Below the pieces are notes generated by a model that was not told where the DNA came from, made no database searches, and worked only from the letters and a program-made list of their open reading frames with translations. Positions 26,823 to 36,056 of a stretch of DNA of 64,000 bases are shown piece after piece (position 1 is the first letter of the stretch; the number at the start of each line of letters is the position of its first letter). Position numbers and translations under genes: made by a program. Source of the DNA: Mycoplasmatota bacterium (GTDB lineage: Bacteria > Bacillota_I > Bacilli_A > Izemoplasmatales > Hujiaoplasmataceae); contig JAEIOE010000005.1 of assembly GCA_016342455.1 (NCBI GenBank), forward strand, positions 1 through 64,000, written 5' to 3'.

Positions 26823-27614
26823 ATGAAGAAGAAAAGAATTTGGGAATTAGACTTTCTAAGAGGCTTTGCAATACTTATGATGGTATTTGACCACCTGATG
26901 TATGATTTAGGTCACTTAGACAATTACTTTAGCAATTTTATAGCACTAGACTTAGGATTTTTTAATTGGCTGAATAATCTAGCGGAATCTTATTGGATTT
27001 CTGATTTAAGATTTTTTGGACATTTTTTCTTTGTATCTTTGTTCCTAATTATTTCTGGAATTAGTTATACTTTTAGCAAATCTAATCTAAGCAGATCACT
27101 TAAGCTATTAATTGTAGCTGTTTTAATTAGTGTAGTTACCTTAGCGATACAATATTTCACGGGATTACGTATGTTTATCATTTTTGGTGTAATACATATG
27201 TATGCCCTTAGTACTTTCTTAACTTATGTGTTTAGGAAGATTTGGAATAACGAGGTTTTTATTCTAGTGATTGGGATGTCTATTATATTCTTGGGATTAG
27301 TAATCAAATTTTGGGAATTACATTATGTTGCAAGCATTACGCTAGCTGACATACCAGGTATTGTTTTTGGAACAAAAGCTTATGGGGCTGACTACTTTGG
27401 ATTAGTACCATATCTTGGAATAATTATGGTAGGTACCGTTATTGGGAATGCTTTTTATAAAAATAAAGTAACCATTATTCCTCAATCAAAGATTACAGAT
27501 AAGAACATCTGTATTAAGGCTGGGAAATATTCTTTGCAAATATTCTTATTACATCAACTTGTATTATTCGCTATCATATTTATTGTTGGTTTTATATTTG
27601 GCTACAAATTATAA
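26823..27614 (+). CDS. DUF1624-type membrane acyltransferase-like protein
   Basis: The 263-residue polytopic protein begins RIWELDFLRGFAILMMVFDH, the mark of the DUF1624 / heparan-alpha-glucosaminide N-acetyltransferase-like family. Around seven membrane segments follow, with FGVIHMYALS in the middle. The substrate is unknown; surface sugar acetylation is possible. It ends 12 bases before the AMP-ligase start, so the two share a transcript. TTGGAGAAACT precedes the ATG. Confidence 0.8.
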   Translation: MKKKRIWELDFLRGFAILMMVFDHLMYDLGHLDNYFSNFIALDLGFFNWLNNLAESYWISDLRFFGHFFFVSLFLIISGISYTFSKSNLSRSLKLLIVAVLISVVTLAIQYFTGLRMFIIFGVIHMYALSTFLTYVFRKIWNNEVFILVIGMSIIFLGLVIKFWELHYVASITLADIPGIVFGTKAYGADYFGLVPYLGIIMVGTVIGNAFYKNKVTIIPQSKITDKNICIKAGKYSLQIFLLHQLVLFAIIFIVGFIFGYKL

Positions 27615-27626
27615 ATGGGGGAAACT

Positions 27627-29240
27627 ATGAAATATAATCAATCGCTATATCAGTCTTTTAATGACACAGCTAAAAAATACCCAGAAAGAAATGCACTTTT
27701 GTTTATGGGAAAATATATCACCTATAAATTATTTAAAGCAAAAGTAGATGCGCTTGCAAGCGGATTTACTGATTTGAAGATAACAAAAGGTGATACCGTT
27801 ACGCTAGCAATGCCTAACGTGTTTGAAGCGTTATTTGCTTTTTACGCGTTAAATAAGATAGGAGTAATATGTCATATGGTTCATCCTTTAACTCCTGTCA
27901 TTCAGATGAATAAATTCATGAAACAAACAAAATCTAATCATTTAATTATCGTAAATACTTTTTATAATCACTTTAAGAATGTATTAGAAGAAGAAAATAC
28001 AAAATTGATCCTTGTGAATCCTGTAGAAGAATTTGGTTTAATTAAAAAAATCGGATATAAAGTAATTAATCGTAAGAAATTAAGTGGCTTTGAGTATAGT
28101 GAACGTATTCTTAAATTCTCTGATTTGTATAAAGAAGGCAAATCAATTGCGGCTAAAGTTGATCCTAAAAAAACGGCTTTCTTATTACATAGTGGTGGAA
28201 CCTCAGGCACTCCAAAAACGATTCAACTATCAAACTATGCAGTCAATTTCTTAGCGTCAGAAGTTCCATTTATAATGGGTGGTAATGAGTTTGAGGACAA
28301 ACATATGCTTGCTGTATTACCGATGTTCCATGGATTTGGCTTGTGTATGGGAATACATGGCATGCTAATAGTAGGTGGGGTTGACACGTTAATGCCTAAG
28401 TTTAATGCTGACGAAGCAGTTAAACTAATAAAGAACAATCAGATAAACTATATTATTGGAGTACCTTCTTTATATGAAGCGTTACTTAGACATAAGCAAT
28501 TCCGCTCTCCGGATGTTAGAAATATTAAACAAGCATATATCGGTGGAGACTATGTTGCTCAAGATCTTAAAAATCGTTTTGATGAAGTGATGGAATACTA
28601 TTACTCAAAAGCCAGAATGTTAGAAGGCTATGGATTAACAGAAGTAGTTACTGTATCTTGTGTTAATACATTAAATGACTCTTTAGAAAATTCTGTAGGA
28701 AAACCTTTACCTGGTATTGATATGGCAATCCTAAATATCGAAAACGAGAAAGAGTTCGCTAAAGTTGGAGCTGATGGAGAAATTTTAGTAAGTGGACCAA
28801 CGATGATGAATGGATACCTTGATGACCTTGAAGCTACAGCTTCAACGATTATTACAGTTGGAGATAAAAAATGGGTAAGAACCGGAGACCTAGGAAATAT
28901 TGATGTGCTTGGTTATGTTCATTTCAAACAAAGATTAAAAAGAATTATTAAGGTAAACGGAATGCCTGTATTACCTTCTGAAATAGAAAACTTCCTAATG
29001 AGTTTTGAAGAAGTGAAGGAAGTTTCAGCTCTTGGAAAAGCTGACCCTTTAAAAGGAAGTATCGTAAAACTTTTTATTGCATACAATAGTGGTAAGAAAC
29101 CATTTACCGAAGCCGAAATAAAAGATATGATTAAAAAGAATATATCTGTTTATGCAGTTCCATCTCAAATAGTTGTGTTAGAAGAACTACCAAAAACAAT
29201 TATTGGTAAAACAAATGTAATTGAATTAGATAAAATGTAA
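27627..29240 (+). CDS. AMP-dependent acyl-CoA synthetase/ligase
   Basis: The 537-residue enzyme activates a carboxylic acid as acyl-AMP. Core motifs: LLHSGGTSGTPK (A3 loop), GYGLTEVVTV (A5), VRTGDLG (A7), IKVNGMPVLPSEIE (A8) and PKTIIGKTNV with the catalytic Lys (A10). Substrate may be a fatty or aryl acid. ATG 27627 has GGGGGA before it; an in-frame ATG at 27615 lies inside that site and is less likely. It follows an acyltransferase-like membrane protein, so they may act on the same acyl group. Confidence 0.85.
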   Translation: MKYNQSLYQSFNDTAKKYPERNALLFMGKYITYKLFKAKVDALASGFTDLKITKGDTVTLAMPNVFEALFAFYALNKIGVICHMVHPLTPVIQMNKFMKQTKSNHLIIVNTFYNHFKNVLEEENTKLILVNPVEEFGLIKKIGYKVINRKKLSGFEYSERILKFSDLYKEGKSIAAKVDPKKTAFLLHSGGTSGTPKTIQLSNYAVNFLASEVPFIMGGNEFEDKHMLAVLPMFHGFGLCMGIHGMLIVGGVDTLMPKFNADEAVKLIKNNQINYIIGVPSLYEALLRHKQFRSPDVRNIKQAYIGGDYVAQDLKNRFDEVMEYYYSKARMLEGYGLTEVVTVSCVNTLNDSLENSVGKPLPGIDMAILNIENEKEFAKVGADGEILVSGPTMMNGYLDDLEATASTIITVGDKKWVRTGDLGNIDVLGYVHFKQRLKRIIKVNGMPVLPSEIENFLMSFEEVKEVSALGKADPLKGSIVKLFIAYNSGKKPFTEAEIKDMIKKNISVYAVPSQIVVLEELPKTIIGKTNVIELDKM

Positions 29241-29267
29241 AAAAAAAACCTCAAACGAGGTTTTTTT
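29241..29267. terminator. Two-way terminator between convergent genes
   Basis: A-run, AACCTC, AAAC loop, GAGGTT, T-run: it works in both directions and separates the AMP ligase from the TetR gene. Confidence 0.9.
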
Positions 29268-29838
29268 AAAACATTCTTTTATCGATGTCTCTAAAGAAAT
29301 AAACTACAAGTTGAGTGATATACTCTTGAATCTTCCTAATGTTGTTTACGTTTTCTCTAAACACATGTAACACAGCTTGAATAAAGCTTTGTGCTAGCAC
29401 AGTCAAAAAATATCTGTCGAATTGTCTTGGGTAGTAACTGTTAATTTTTTCAACAACTAAATTCTCTAATTGAGCTTTCACTTGTTGATAATGAGTGCCT
29501 TCCGAGTTGTAAATCATGATGAATACTTCTCTCGTATAAGGTTTTAATACATTTATTACATACTGAACTAATTGATTCACGTCTTCTTGACTGTCAATTT
29601 TCGTCACATGCAGTTTTTTATCAAAACTTTCTAAGTCATCAATGGCTCTTTGTGCAGGAAGTAAAATTTCATTAAACAGTTCTTCTTTGTTTATGTAATA
29701 GCGATAGATGTTTCCGACAGTAATGTTTGCGTTATCGGCAATTCTTCTCATGTTAGCTTTTTGAAAACCATGGTTGAAGAATTCAGCGATAGCGCCTTCT
29801 ACAATAGAGTTTCTTACTGATTCTTTTAATACTTGCAT
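29266..29838 (-). CDS. TetR-family transcriptional regulator
   Basis: The N-terminal helix-turn-helix is clear: IVEGAIAEFFNHGFQKANMR and ITVGNIYRYYINKEELFNE. The 190-residue length and a diverse helical C-terminal ligand domain are typical. ATG 29838 is chosen for the AAGGAGG site before it. It faces the acyl ligase operon, and TetR proteins often govern fatty-acid genes, but the palindromes it might bind are not certain. Confidence 0.9.
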   Translation of the reverse strand: MQVLKESVRNSIVEGAIAEFFNHGFQKANMRRIADNANITVGNIYRYYINKEELFNEILLPAQRAIDDLESFDKKLHVTKIDSQEDVNQLVQYVINVLKPYTREVFIMIYNSEGTHYQQVKAQLENLVVEKINSYYPRQFDRYFLTVLAQSFIQAVLHVFRENVNNIRKIQEYITQLVVYFFRDIDKRMF

Positions 29839-29973
29839 AATTAACCTCCTTTTTATATATATATTATTCATGAAGTAAATACTATATACCTATTTTCATT
29901 ATATAATAATTTATATTGCTATGCAATTGAAATGCTTAAAAAAAATTGAAAATACAAAATGTTTATTAGATTA

Positions 29974-29990
29974 ACGACACTTGATGTCGT
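29974..29990. promoter_or_regulatory. Palindromic site between divergent genes
   Basis: ACGACACTTGATGTCGT has two perfect 6-base arms around 5 bases. It lies between the TetR gene and the membrane protein gene at 30109 and could be an operator for one of them. Confidence 0.4.
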
Positions 29991-30049
29991 AAAGCCTAAT
30001 ATTTCGCAATATTCACTTAAAAACATTTAGGATAATAACGCTTAGTTTA

Positions 30050-30078
30050 TTGACATAAGAGGCAATATTTTATATAAT
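30050..30078 (+). promoter_or_regulatory. Sigma-A promoter
   Basis: TTGACA (30050-30055), 17 bases, TATAAT (30073-30078): a perfect consensus promoter for the gene at 30109. Confidence 0.85.
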
Positions 30079-30108
30079 TTTAATATAGACAAATAAGAGG
30101 TGAATTTA

Positions 30109-31371
30109 ATGAAAAAGTTTTTTGGAAATTTTTTAATTTTAATATCAATACTTTTGGTTTCATTAGCCGCTGTTCCATGGAATAATATTGGACAGTGGGG
30201 CTTAGCTATCCCAATTTTAGAAACCTATGAAATATATATTAAAGGTGGTATTGGAGCTTTAACTATTATCATTGGTTTAATATACATGCTTATAGCAAAC
30301 AGTGAAAACAAGAATTATGGACATGTTACCGTGAATACAGCACGTGCTGCATTTATCCCAATGTATTCTTTCGCTGTTGCAATGTTAGTTTTTGGGGGAT
30401 TCATAAACTATTTAGCATATGCAGTAAACTCTAGTTCCACTAATTTATTAATATTAGCATTCTTTGGAGTAATTGCACTTACGATGATATTCTATGGACA
30501 TTTCTTCATTGATACATATAAGAAAGAGTCTAACGGAAGAAGAGTTGCACATTTCATTTTAATATTAGAAATGATGGCTATTGCAGGATATTTAACATAT
30601 TGGTTCTACACATATAAAATAACAGCTGTACAATACGCTGCATTTGGAACTTATTACTTTATTTTATTTGTAGCTTTCGTAGTTGTTTTATACATCGCTC
30701 ATATAATTATTACAGCTGTTAGTTCAAAACGTAATGAAGAGTATGAAGAGTTAGAGTCTGAAATTGATGATCTACGTGGAAAAAGTCCTGAACCAGAAAA
30801 TGAAAAACCAAAATCAAGAAAAGAGAGACAAAAAGAAGCATCGAAAAAAACAGTTGTAAACAAGGCAGATAACAGGAAAACAATGATCGTTTCAAACCAA
30901 CAAACAATTGTTTCATCTGAACGAAGTATTGATCCAACGAATATGATTTATGAAGATGTAGTTGTCGATCCTGAATTTACAAAAACATCATCTTCACCAA
31001 ACCAACCAAATTCAATAGAGTATTATATTGAAAAACCGAAGATGTTTAAAACATTAGATCCAACATTTGATCAACTAGTTGCTTATGTAAGAGAATTACC
31101 TCAAGTAGTTACGAAATTAGATGAAGGTAAAATAACGTTTTACGTTGATAGAAAGCCATTCTTAGTACTTATGAACTTTGGCGATTACTACCGAGTAGCT
31201 TTCAAATATGATCTTGAAAAAGGTATTAGATTAATTATTAAATATCCTACAATTTCAAAAAATAAATCAACACGTGATGAGTTATGGTTTAAGGCAAATA
31301 ATTATGGAGATATTCCAAAGGAAGTTATCTATCAAATAGTAAAATCATCATACGATAATATAAACGCATAA
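30109..31371 (+). CDS. Membrane protein with C-terminal DUF5655-like domain
   Basis: Six or so membrane segments fill residues 5-205; a charged linker rich in Lys and Glu follows (about 205-275). The last 120 residues (LDPTFDQLVAYVRELPQVV, KITFYVDRKPFLVLM, STRDELWFKANNYGDIP) look like the small DUF5655/YdhG-type fold. The partner or ligand is unknown. ATG 30109 has GAGGTG upstream. A consensus promoter and a strong terminator make it a single-gene unit, probably well expressed. Confidence 0.65.
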   Translation: MKKFFGNFLILISILLVSLAAVPWNNIGQWGLAIPILETYEIYIKGGIGALTIIIGLIYMLIANSENKNYGHVTVNTARAAFIPMYSFAVAMLVFGGFINYLAYAVNSSSTNLLILAFFGVIALTMIFYGHFFIDTYKKESNGRRVAHFILILEMMAIAGYLTYWFYTYKITAVQYAAFGTYYFILFVAFVVVLYIAHIIITAVSSKRNEEYEELESEIDDLRGKSPEPENEKPKSRKERQKEASKKTVVNKADNRKTMIVSNQQTIVSSERSIDPTNMIYEDVVVDPEFTKTSSSPNQPNSIEYYIEKPKMFKTLDPTFDQLVAYVRELPQVVTKLDEGKITFYVDRKPFLVLMNFGDYYRVAFKYDLEKGIRLIIKYPTISKNKSTRDELWFKANNYGDIPKEVIYQIVKSSYDNINA

Positions 31372-31400
31372 AGCAACTTTAAAAAAGTTGCTTTTTTTTT
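31371..31400 (+). terminator. Rho-independent terminator
   Basis: AAGCAACTT and AAGTTGCTT flank a short A/T loop, followed by a long T-run. Confidence 0.9.
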
Positions 31401-31468
31401 TAAATATTTAATCAAACCAATTGTTTGTAAGGGCTTTCTATGTTATTATTGTTATGAGGTGATTAAAT

Positions 31469-32194
31469 ATGAAAATTCAAGAGGTCGAAGCGCTTAAACA
31501 GGCGGTAATCGACAAGAAAAAAAGTCTGTCTGAAAAAGAATATTTAAAATTATGTGAAGAATTTGATGTTCGTTATATTTATGAATCAACTACTTTTGAA
31601 AATGGTGATTTTTCTTTTGAAGATGTTGTTTTCTTGTTAGAAGACCATTCTCGTCAGTTTCCTGACAAATCGGAACACGTTAGAAAAGCGATAGTTAATA
31701 ACTATCATGCAATCAAAACAGTTCACAAACTAGCGAAAAAATCTACGCAGTTTGATGAAACAATCGTTAAAGATTTACATCAAGTTTTAGTTGATGGAAT
31801 TATTACCGGAGGTTTGTACCGTACAAGAGATTTATTCATTTTAGGTGCGAAACACGTACCACCAACATATTTAAAGATTTATAATAAGATGGACAGATAT
31901 TTTGCTGACTTAAATAATCCTGAATTAAAAGGCTTAGAAAAAGCAGCTTTTGCTTTATTGCAAATATTAAAGATTTATCCATTTATGGATGCTAATGGTA
32001 GATTAGCGAGGTTACTACTAAATTACCAATTAGAATTAGAAGGATTTTTACCAATCTCAATCACCAAGGACTTACGCAATGACTATTATAAAAACATAGA
32101 TGAATACAAGATTAACAAAAAAATCGAACCATTTACTGAGTTTATTGCTAAACTCGAAGAAAAAAGAATTAAAGAATTTTTAGAGAGAGACTAA
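31469..32194 (+). CDS. Fic-domain protein with degenerate catalytic motif
   Basis: Fic proteins transfer AMP or similar groups to target proteins using HPFx(D/E)GNGRxxR. Here the loop reads YPFMDANGRLAR at residues 170-181: the catalytic His is Tyr170, and Gly is Ala, though the Asp, Asn, Gly and Arg that hold the nucleotide remain. The N-terminal inhibitory helix motif STTFEN (residues 40-45, pattern S/T-x3-E-G/N) is intact, as in class II Fic. The flap region GLYRTRDLFILGAKH is also kept. It may bind nucleotide without AMPylation, or do a different reaction. GAGGTGAT precedes the ATG. It is followed by lplA at 26 bases. Confidence 0.85.
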   Translation: MKIQEVEALKQAVIDKKKSLSEKEYLKLCEEFDVRYIYESTTFENGDFSFEDVVFLLEDHSRQFPDKSEHVRKAIVNNYHAIKTVHKLAKKSTQFDETIVKDLHQVLVDGIITGGLYRTRDLFILGAKHVPPTYLKIYNKMDRYFADLNNPELKGLEKAAFALLQILKIYPFMDANGRLARLLLNYQLELEGFLPISITKDLRNDYYKNIDEYKINKKIEPFTEFIAKLEEKRIKEFLERD

Positions 32195-32219
32195 TTTCTC
32201 TCTTTTTCTTGGAGGACAT

Positions 32220-33185
32220 ATGATATACGTTAACTATCCTAGTGTAAAAACTGAAAGACTAACTTTCTATTTAGCTACAGAAGAGTATTTAGCAAAGAAC
32301 TTCCCAAGCGAAGAATATTTCTTTATGTGGCAAGTTGAACCAACTGTTATCTTCGGAAGGAATCAGCTAATAGAAAATGAAGTCAACTTAGACTATGTAA
32401 AAAGAGAAAATATTTCCTTTTACAGAAGGAAATCTGGTGGAGGGTGTGTTTATTCAGACCCATCTAATATCATGTTTTCTTTTATCACGCCATTTTTTAA
32501 TAAAGATTTTGTTTTCGATAAATATTTAACTAAAGTCGTAGATTTACTTAGAGACTTAGGGTTAAATGCTGTTTTTTCTGGAAGAAATGATATCTTAATA
32601 GGTGATAAAAAAGTATCAGGAAATGCATTTTATCGTGCGAATAATCGTTCTATTGTACATGGAACAATGCTTTACAACACAGATATCTCAGTAATGGTAA
32701 AAGCTATTACACCAGATAATGAAAAATTAATCTCTAAAGGTATTGATTCTGTAAGAAGTAGAGTAACGAATATTGTTGAACATCTAGATATAAGTATTGA
32801 AGATTTTAAGAAACATTTCAAAAACAATTTATGTGACGCACATATTACCTTAACAGATGATGATATTTTAGGTATTAGAGAAATAGAAAAAACTTATCTT
32901 TTACCTGAGTTCATATATGGAAAGAATCCAAACTATACTTTAAAGAAAAAGGCCAAGACAAACGCAGGTATGATTGAAGTTTCTGTTGAATTGAAAAATA
33001 ATATTGTAGTGAACATGAATATGCTAGGGGACTATTTTTTAATTGAAGATCTTAGTGATTTCTTAGCTTTGTTTACGAAGCAAGAATTTACAAGAGAAAG
33101 TTTTAATAAAATTTTGGAAAAACATAAAATAGAAGAATATATTTATAATTTAACAAAAAAACAATTTTTAGATATTTTATTTTAA
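32220..33185 (+). CDS. lplA: Lipoate-protein ligase
   Basis: The 321-residue enzyme attaches free lipoate to the GcvH lysine through lipoyl-AMP. PTVIFGRNQ, the lipoate loop RRKSGGGCVYSD and the DILIGDKKVSGNA segment with its catalytic Lys are all present, together with the C-terminal accessory domain. It stands directly before gcvT. No lipoate synthase is in the window, which suggests salvage. GGAGG precedes the ATG. Confidence 0.93.
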   Translation: MIYVNYPSVKTERLTFYLATEEYLAKNFPSEEYFFMWQVEPTVIFGRNQLIENEVNLDYVKRENISFYRRKSGGGCVYSDPSNIMFSFITPFFNKDFVFDKYLTKVVDLLRDLGLNAVFSGRNDILIGDKKVSGNAFYRANNRSIVHGTMLYNTDISVMVKAITPDNEKLISKGIDSVRSRVTNIVEHLDISIEDFKKHFKNNLCDAHITLTDDDILGIREIEKTYLLPEFIYGKNPNYTLKKKAKTNAGMIEVSVELKNNIVVNMNMLGDYFLIEDLSDFLALFTKQEFTRESFNKILEKHKIEEYIYNLTKKQFLDILF

Positions 33186-33228
33186 TCAAAGACTAAAAAA
33201 TTTGTTATAATGAAATAGAGGTGCTTTT

Positions 33229-34332
33229 ATGGAAAAAATTAAACAAACATGTTTGCATGAACAACATTTGTTGTTAAATGCAAAAATGGAAGAATTTGCT
33301 GGCTATGATATGCCAATTGTTTATGATAACATCAAATCGGAACATATTGCTGTAAGAACCAATGTAGGGATATTTGATGTTAGCCATATGGGAGAATTTT
33401 TTGTAAGAGGAACAGACGCAGAAAGATTTGTTGATCATATCTTTACCAATTGTGTAATTGGAAAAGAAGGTGGATCAGTTACCTATGGAATGTTGTGTTA
33501 TGAGAATGGAACTATTGTTGATGATTTGTTAGTTTACAAATATAATTCAGAAGAATTCTTGTTGGTAGTAAACGCTAGTAATATAGCTAAGGATTACGAA
33601 TGGGTTGTAAATCAAACAGGTGATTTTGATGTTACCGTTAAAAATGTATCGGATGAATATTCCGAAGTAGCGATACAAGGACCAAAGGCTGAAGCAGTTA
33701 TTATTAACTTGCTAGGTATAGATTTAAGGTATCTTCAGTTCTTTCATTTTGGGACTTTTCAATTTCACAATTGCCAGGTTCTAATCTCAAGAACAGGTTA
33801 TACAGGTGAAGATGGATTTGAAATTTATAGCGATACTTCTGCAATACGAGATATTTGGAAAATCTTCATGGACGCAAAAATTACTCCATGTGGTTTGGGC
33901 TCAAGAGATACGCTTCGTTTTGAAGCTGCCTTGCCTTTATATGGACATGAGATTTCTGATGAAATCACACCATTAGAAGCTGGATTAAAGTTCTTTACTA
34001 AGATTGATGAAGAAAATGATTTCTTAGGAAAGACAGCATTATTAAAACAAAAAGAAGCTGGTTTAACAAGGCGAGTTGTTGGAATTGAAATATCAAAAAT
34101 GGCAATTCCAAGAGCTGGTTATAAAGTTTTTGTAGGTGAAGAAGAAGTAGGATATATTACTACAGGATACCTTTCTATCACTTTAAATAAACCAATAGCT
34201 CTAGCAATGATTAATAGACCTTATACTAAAAAAGGAACTGAAGTCCAAATACAGATAAGAAATAAATTTGTAACTGGATTTGTAAGAAATAAAAAATTCT
34301 TGAATAAAAACTATAAAACGGAGGAACTTTAA
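33229..34332 (+). CDS. gcvT: Glycine cleavage system T protein (aminomethyltransferase)
   Basis: The 367-residue protein transfers the methylene group from aminomethyl-lipoyl GcvH to tetrahydrofolate, releasing ammonia. FDVSHMGEFFVRG, the SRTGYTGEDGFEIY loop and GLGSRDTLRFEAALPLYG with the folate-binding Asp/Glu are intact. AGAGGTG precedes ATG 33229, and a TATAAT at 33206-33211 suggests a promoter separate from lplA. It starts the gcvT-H-PA-PB run, with gcvH beginning two bases after its stop. Confidence 0.95.
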   Translation: MEKIKQTCLHEQHLLLNAKMEEFAGYDMPIVYDNIKSEHIAVRTNVGIFDVSHMGEFFVRGTDAERFVDHIFTNCVIGKEGGSVTYGMLCYENGTIVDDLLVYKYNSEEFLLVVNASNIAKDYEWVVNQTGDFDVTVKNVSDEYSEVAIQGPKAEAVIINLLGIDLRYLQFFHFGTFQFHNCQVLISRTGYTGEDGFEIYSDTSAIRDIWKIFMDAKITPCGLGSRDTLRFEAALPLYGHEISDEITPLEAGLKFFTKIDEENDFLGKTALLKQKEAGLTRRVVGIEISKMAIPRAGYKVFVGEEEVGYITTGYLSITLNKPIALAMINRPYTKKGTEVQIQIRNKFVTGFVRNKKFLNKNYKTEEL

Positions 34333-34333
34333 T

Positions 34334-34711
34334 ATGAGCAAAGTAATTGATGGATTAATGTACCAAGAAAGCCATGAGTGGCTAAAAAAAGTAAGCGACG
34401 ATGAAGTATTAATAGGAATCACTGAATTCGCGGCTAAAGAATTAGGAAGTGTTGTATTCGTTGACTTACCTGAAGTAGGAGACGAATTAACAGCAGGGTC
34501 AGATTTTGGAGCGGTAGAATCTGTGAAAGCAGCTTCTGATCTAACATCGCCTGTATCAGGAGAAGTAATTGAGATTAATGAAGACTTAGTTGGGGAACCT
34601 GAATTAGTAAATGAAGATGCATTTAATGCTTGGTTCATAAAGGTTAAAATATCAAACCCTGAAGAACTAGATGTATTATTAAGTGCTGAACAATATAAAA
34701 AATTAATCTAG
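34334..34711 (+). CDS. gcvH: Glycine cleavage system H protein
   Basis: The 125-residue lipoyl carrier protein shuttles the aminomethyl group between the P and T proteins. The lipoylated lysine is Lys65 in AVESVKAASDL. SHEWLK near the start and the VVFVDLPEVG strand are typical. GGAGG precedes the ATG. Its neighbours on both sides are the other system parts. Confidence 0.96.
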   Translation: MSKVIDGLMYQESHEWLKKVSDDEVLIGITEFAAKELGSVVFVDLPEVGDELTAGSDFGAVESVKAASDLTSPVSGEVIEINEDLVGEPELVNEDAFNAWFIKVKISNPEELDVLLSAEQYKKLI

Positions 34712-34721
34712 CGAGGTAATT

Positions 34722-36056
34722 ATGTATAAGTATTTTCCACACACAGAGGAAGATCTAAAACAAATGCTCGACAAACTAAAGATTTCATCTATTGATGAAT
34801 TGTTTAGTGATGTGCCAAATAATGTATTACTAAAGAAAGATTATGATCTTCCGTCAGAAATGTCTGAAATGGAAGTGAAGAATTATTTTAATGAAATTTC
34901 TAAGGATAACCAGGAATTGGTTATCTTTTCAGGACTTGGAGTCTATGATCACTATCAACCTTCTGTAATAGATGCAATAACGTCTAGACAGGAGTTTTTA
35001 ACATCATATACACCATATCAACCAGAGATTTCACAAGGAACTTTACAATACATTTTTGAATACCAATCAATGATTCAAGCATTAACAGGTTTAGATGTTT
35101 CAAACGCTTCAATGTATGATGGTACAACCGCAGCAGCTGAAGCTTGTTTTATGGCTTGTAATGTAACGAGAAGAAACAAAATACTCATATCTGAGACAAT
35201 CCATCCAAACACAATCGAAGTCATTAAAACTTATCTTAAATTTAAAGGATATGAATTTGATTTCGTAGGAAGTAAAGATGGCGTCTTTGACAAAGAAGAT
35301 TTTAAAAATAAAATGAATAAAGACTATGCTGGAGTAATAGTACAAAACCCTAATTTCTTTGGCTTTATTGAAAATTACGAAGGCGTAAGTGATATCGTGC
35401 ATGATTTAAAAGGTGTTCTTGTTCAAAACAGTGACATAAGTACTTTAGCTGTTCTAAAAACACCTAAAGAAAATGACGCTGATATTGCTTGTGGAGAATG
35501 TCAAAGTTTAGGAGCACCAGTAGCTTTTGGTGGTCCATATTTAGGATATTTAGCAACAGTTTCTAAACATGTAAGAAAATTACCTGGACGTATTTGTGGA
35601 TATACAACAGATACATTAGGTAGAAGATCATATGTTTTAACGCTACAAGCGAGAGAACAGCACATTAGAAGAGCCAAAGCAAATTCTAACATTTGTTCAA
35701 ATCAGTCATTAATGGCTTTGTTTGTTACAGTGTATATGTCAGTTATGGGTGAATCAGGATTAAAAGAAGTGAACAAACAATCCTACCAAAACGCACATTA
35801 TTTATATAATAAATTATTAGAAACAGGAAAGTTCTTTGATAATTTCAAACAGCCTTTCTTAAAGGAATTTGTTTTGGAAACAAAAATCAACCATGACCTT
35901 ATAAGAGAAGCGCTAGTAAAGAATAATATCTTTGGTGCTTATAGTTTAGAATCAATAGATGAATCTTATGAAAATCTAGTAAACTTTGCAGTTACAGAAA
36001 AAAGGACAACTGCTGAAATAGACAAATTAATAACAGTATTGGAGAGATTATCATGA
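34722..36056 (+). CDS. gcvPA: Glycine dehydrogenase subunit 1 (P-protein alpha)
   Basis: The 444-residue subunit forms, with gcvPB, the pyridoxal-phosphate enzyme that decarboxylates glycine. Typical pieces are the opening YFPHTEEDLKQML, TPYQPEISQGTLQ, MYDGTTAAAEA and the GRICGYTTDTLGRR region. The split into two subunits is the usual form in Bacillota, archaea and Thermotoga; the PLP lysine is on the other subunit. It overlaps gcvPB by ATGA. Confidence 0.96.
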   Translation: MYKYFPHTEEDLKQMLDKLKISSIDELFSDVPNNVLLKKDYDLPSEMSEMEVKNYFNEISKDNQELVIFSGLGVYDHYQPSVIDAITSRQEFLTSYTPYQPEISQGTLQYIFEYQSMIQALTGLDVSNASMYDGTTAAAEACFMACNVTRRNKILISETIHPNTIEVIKTYLKFKGYEFDFVGSKDGVFDKEDFKNKMNKDYAGVIVQNPNFFGFIENYEGVSDIVHDLKGVLVQNSDISTLAVLKTPKENDADIACGECQSLGAPVAFGGPYLGYLATVSKHVRKLPGRICGYTTDTLGRRSYVLTLQAREQHIRRAKANSNICSNQSLMALFVTVYMSVMGESGLKEVNKQSYQNAHYLYNKLLETGKFFDNFKQPFLKEFVLETKINHDLIREALVKNNIFGAYSLESIDESYENLVNFAVTEKRTTAEIDKLITVLERLS

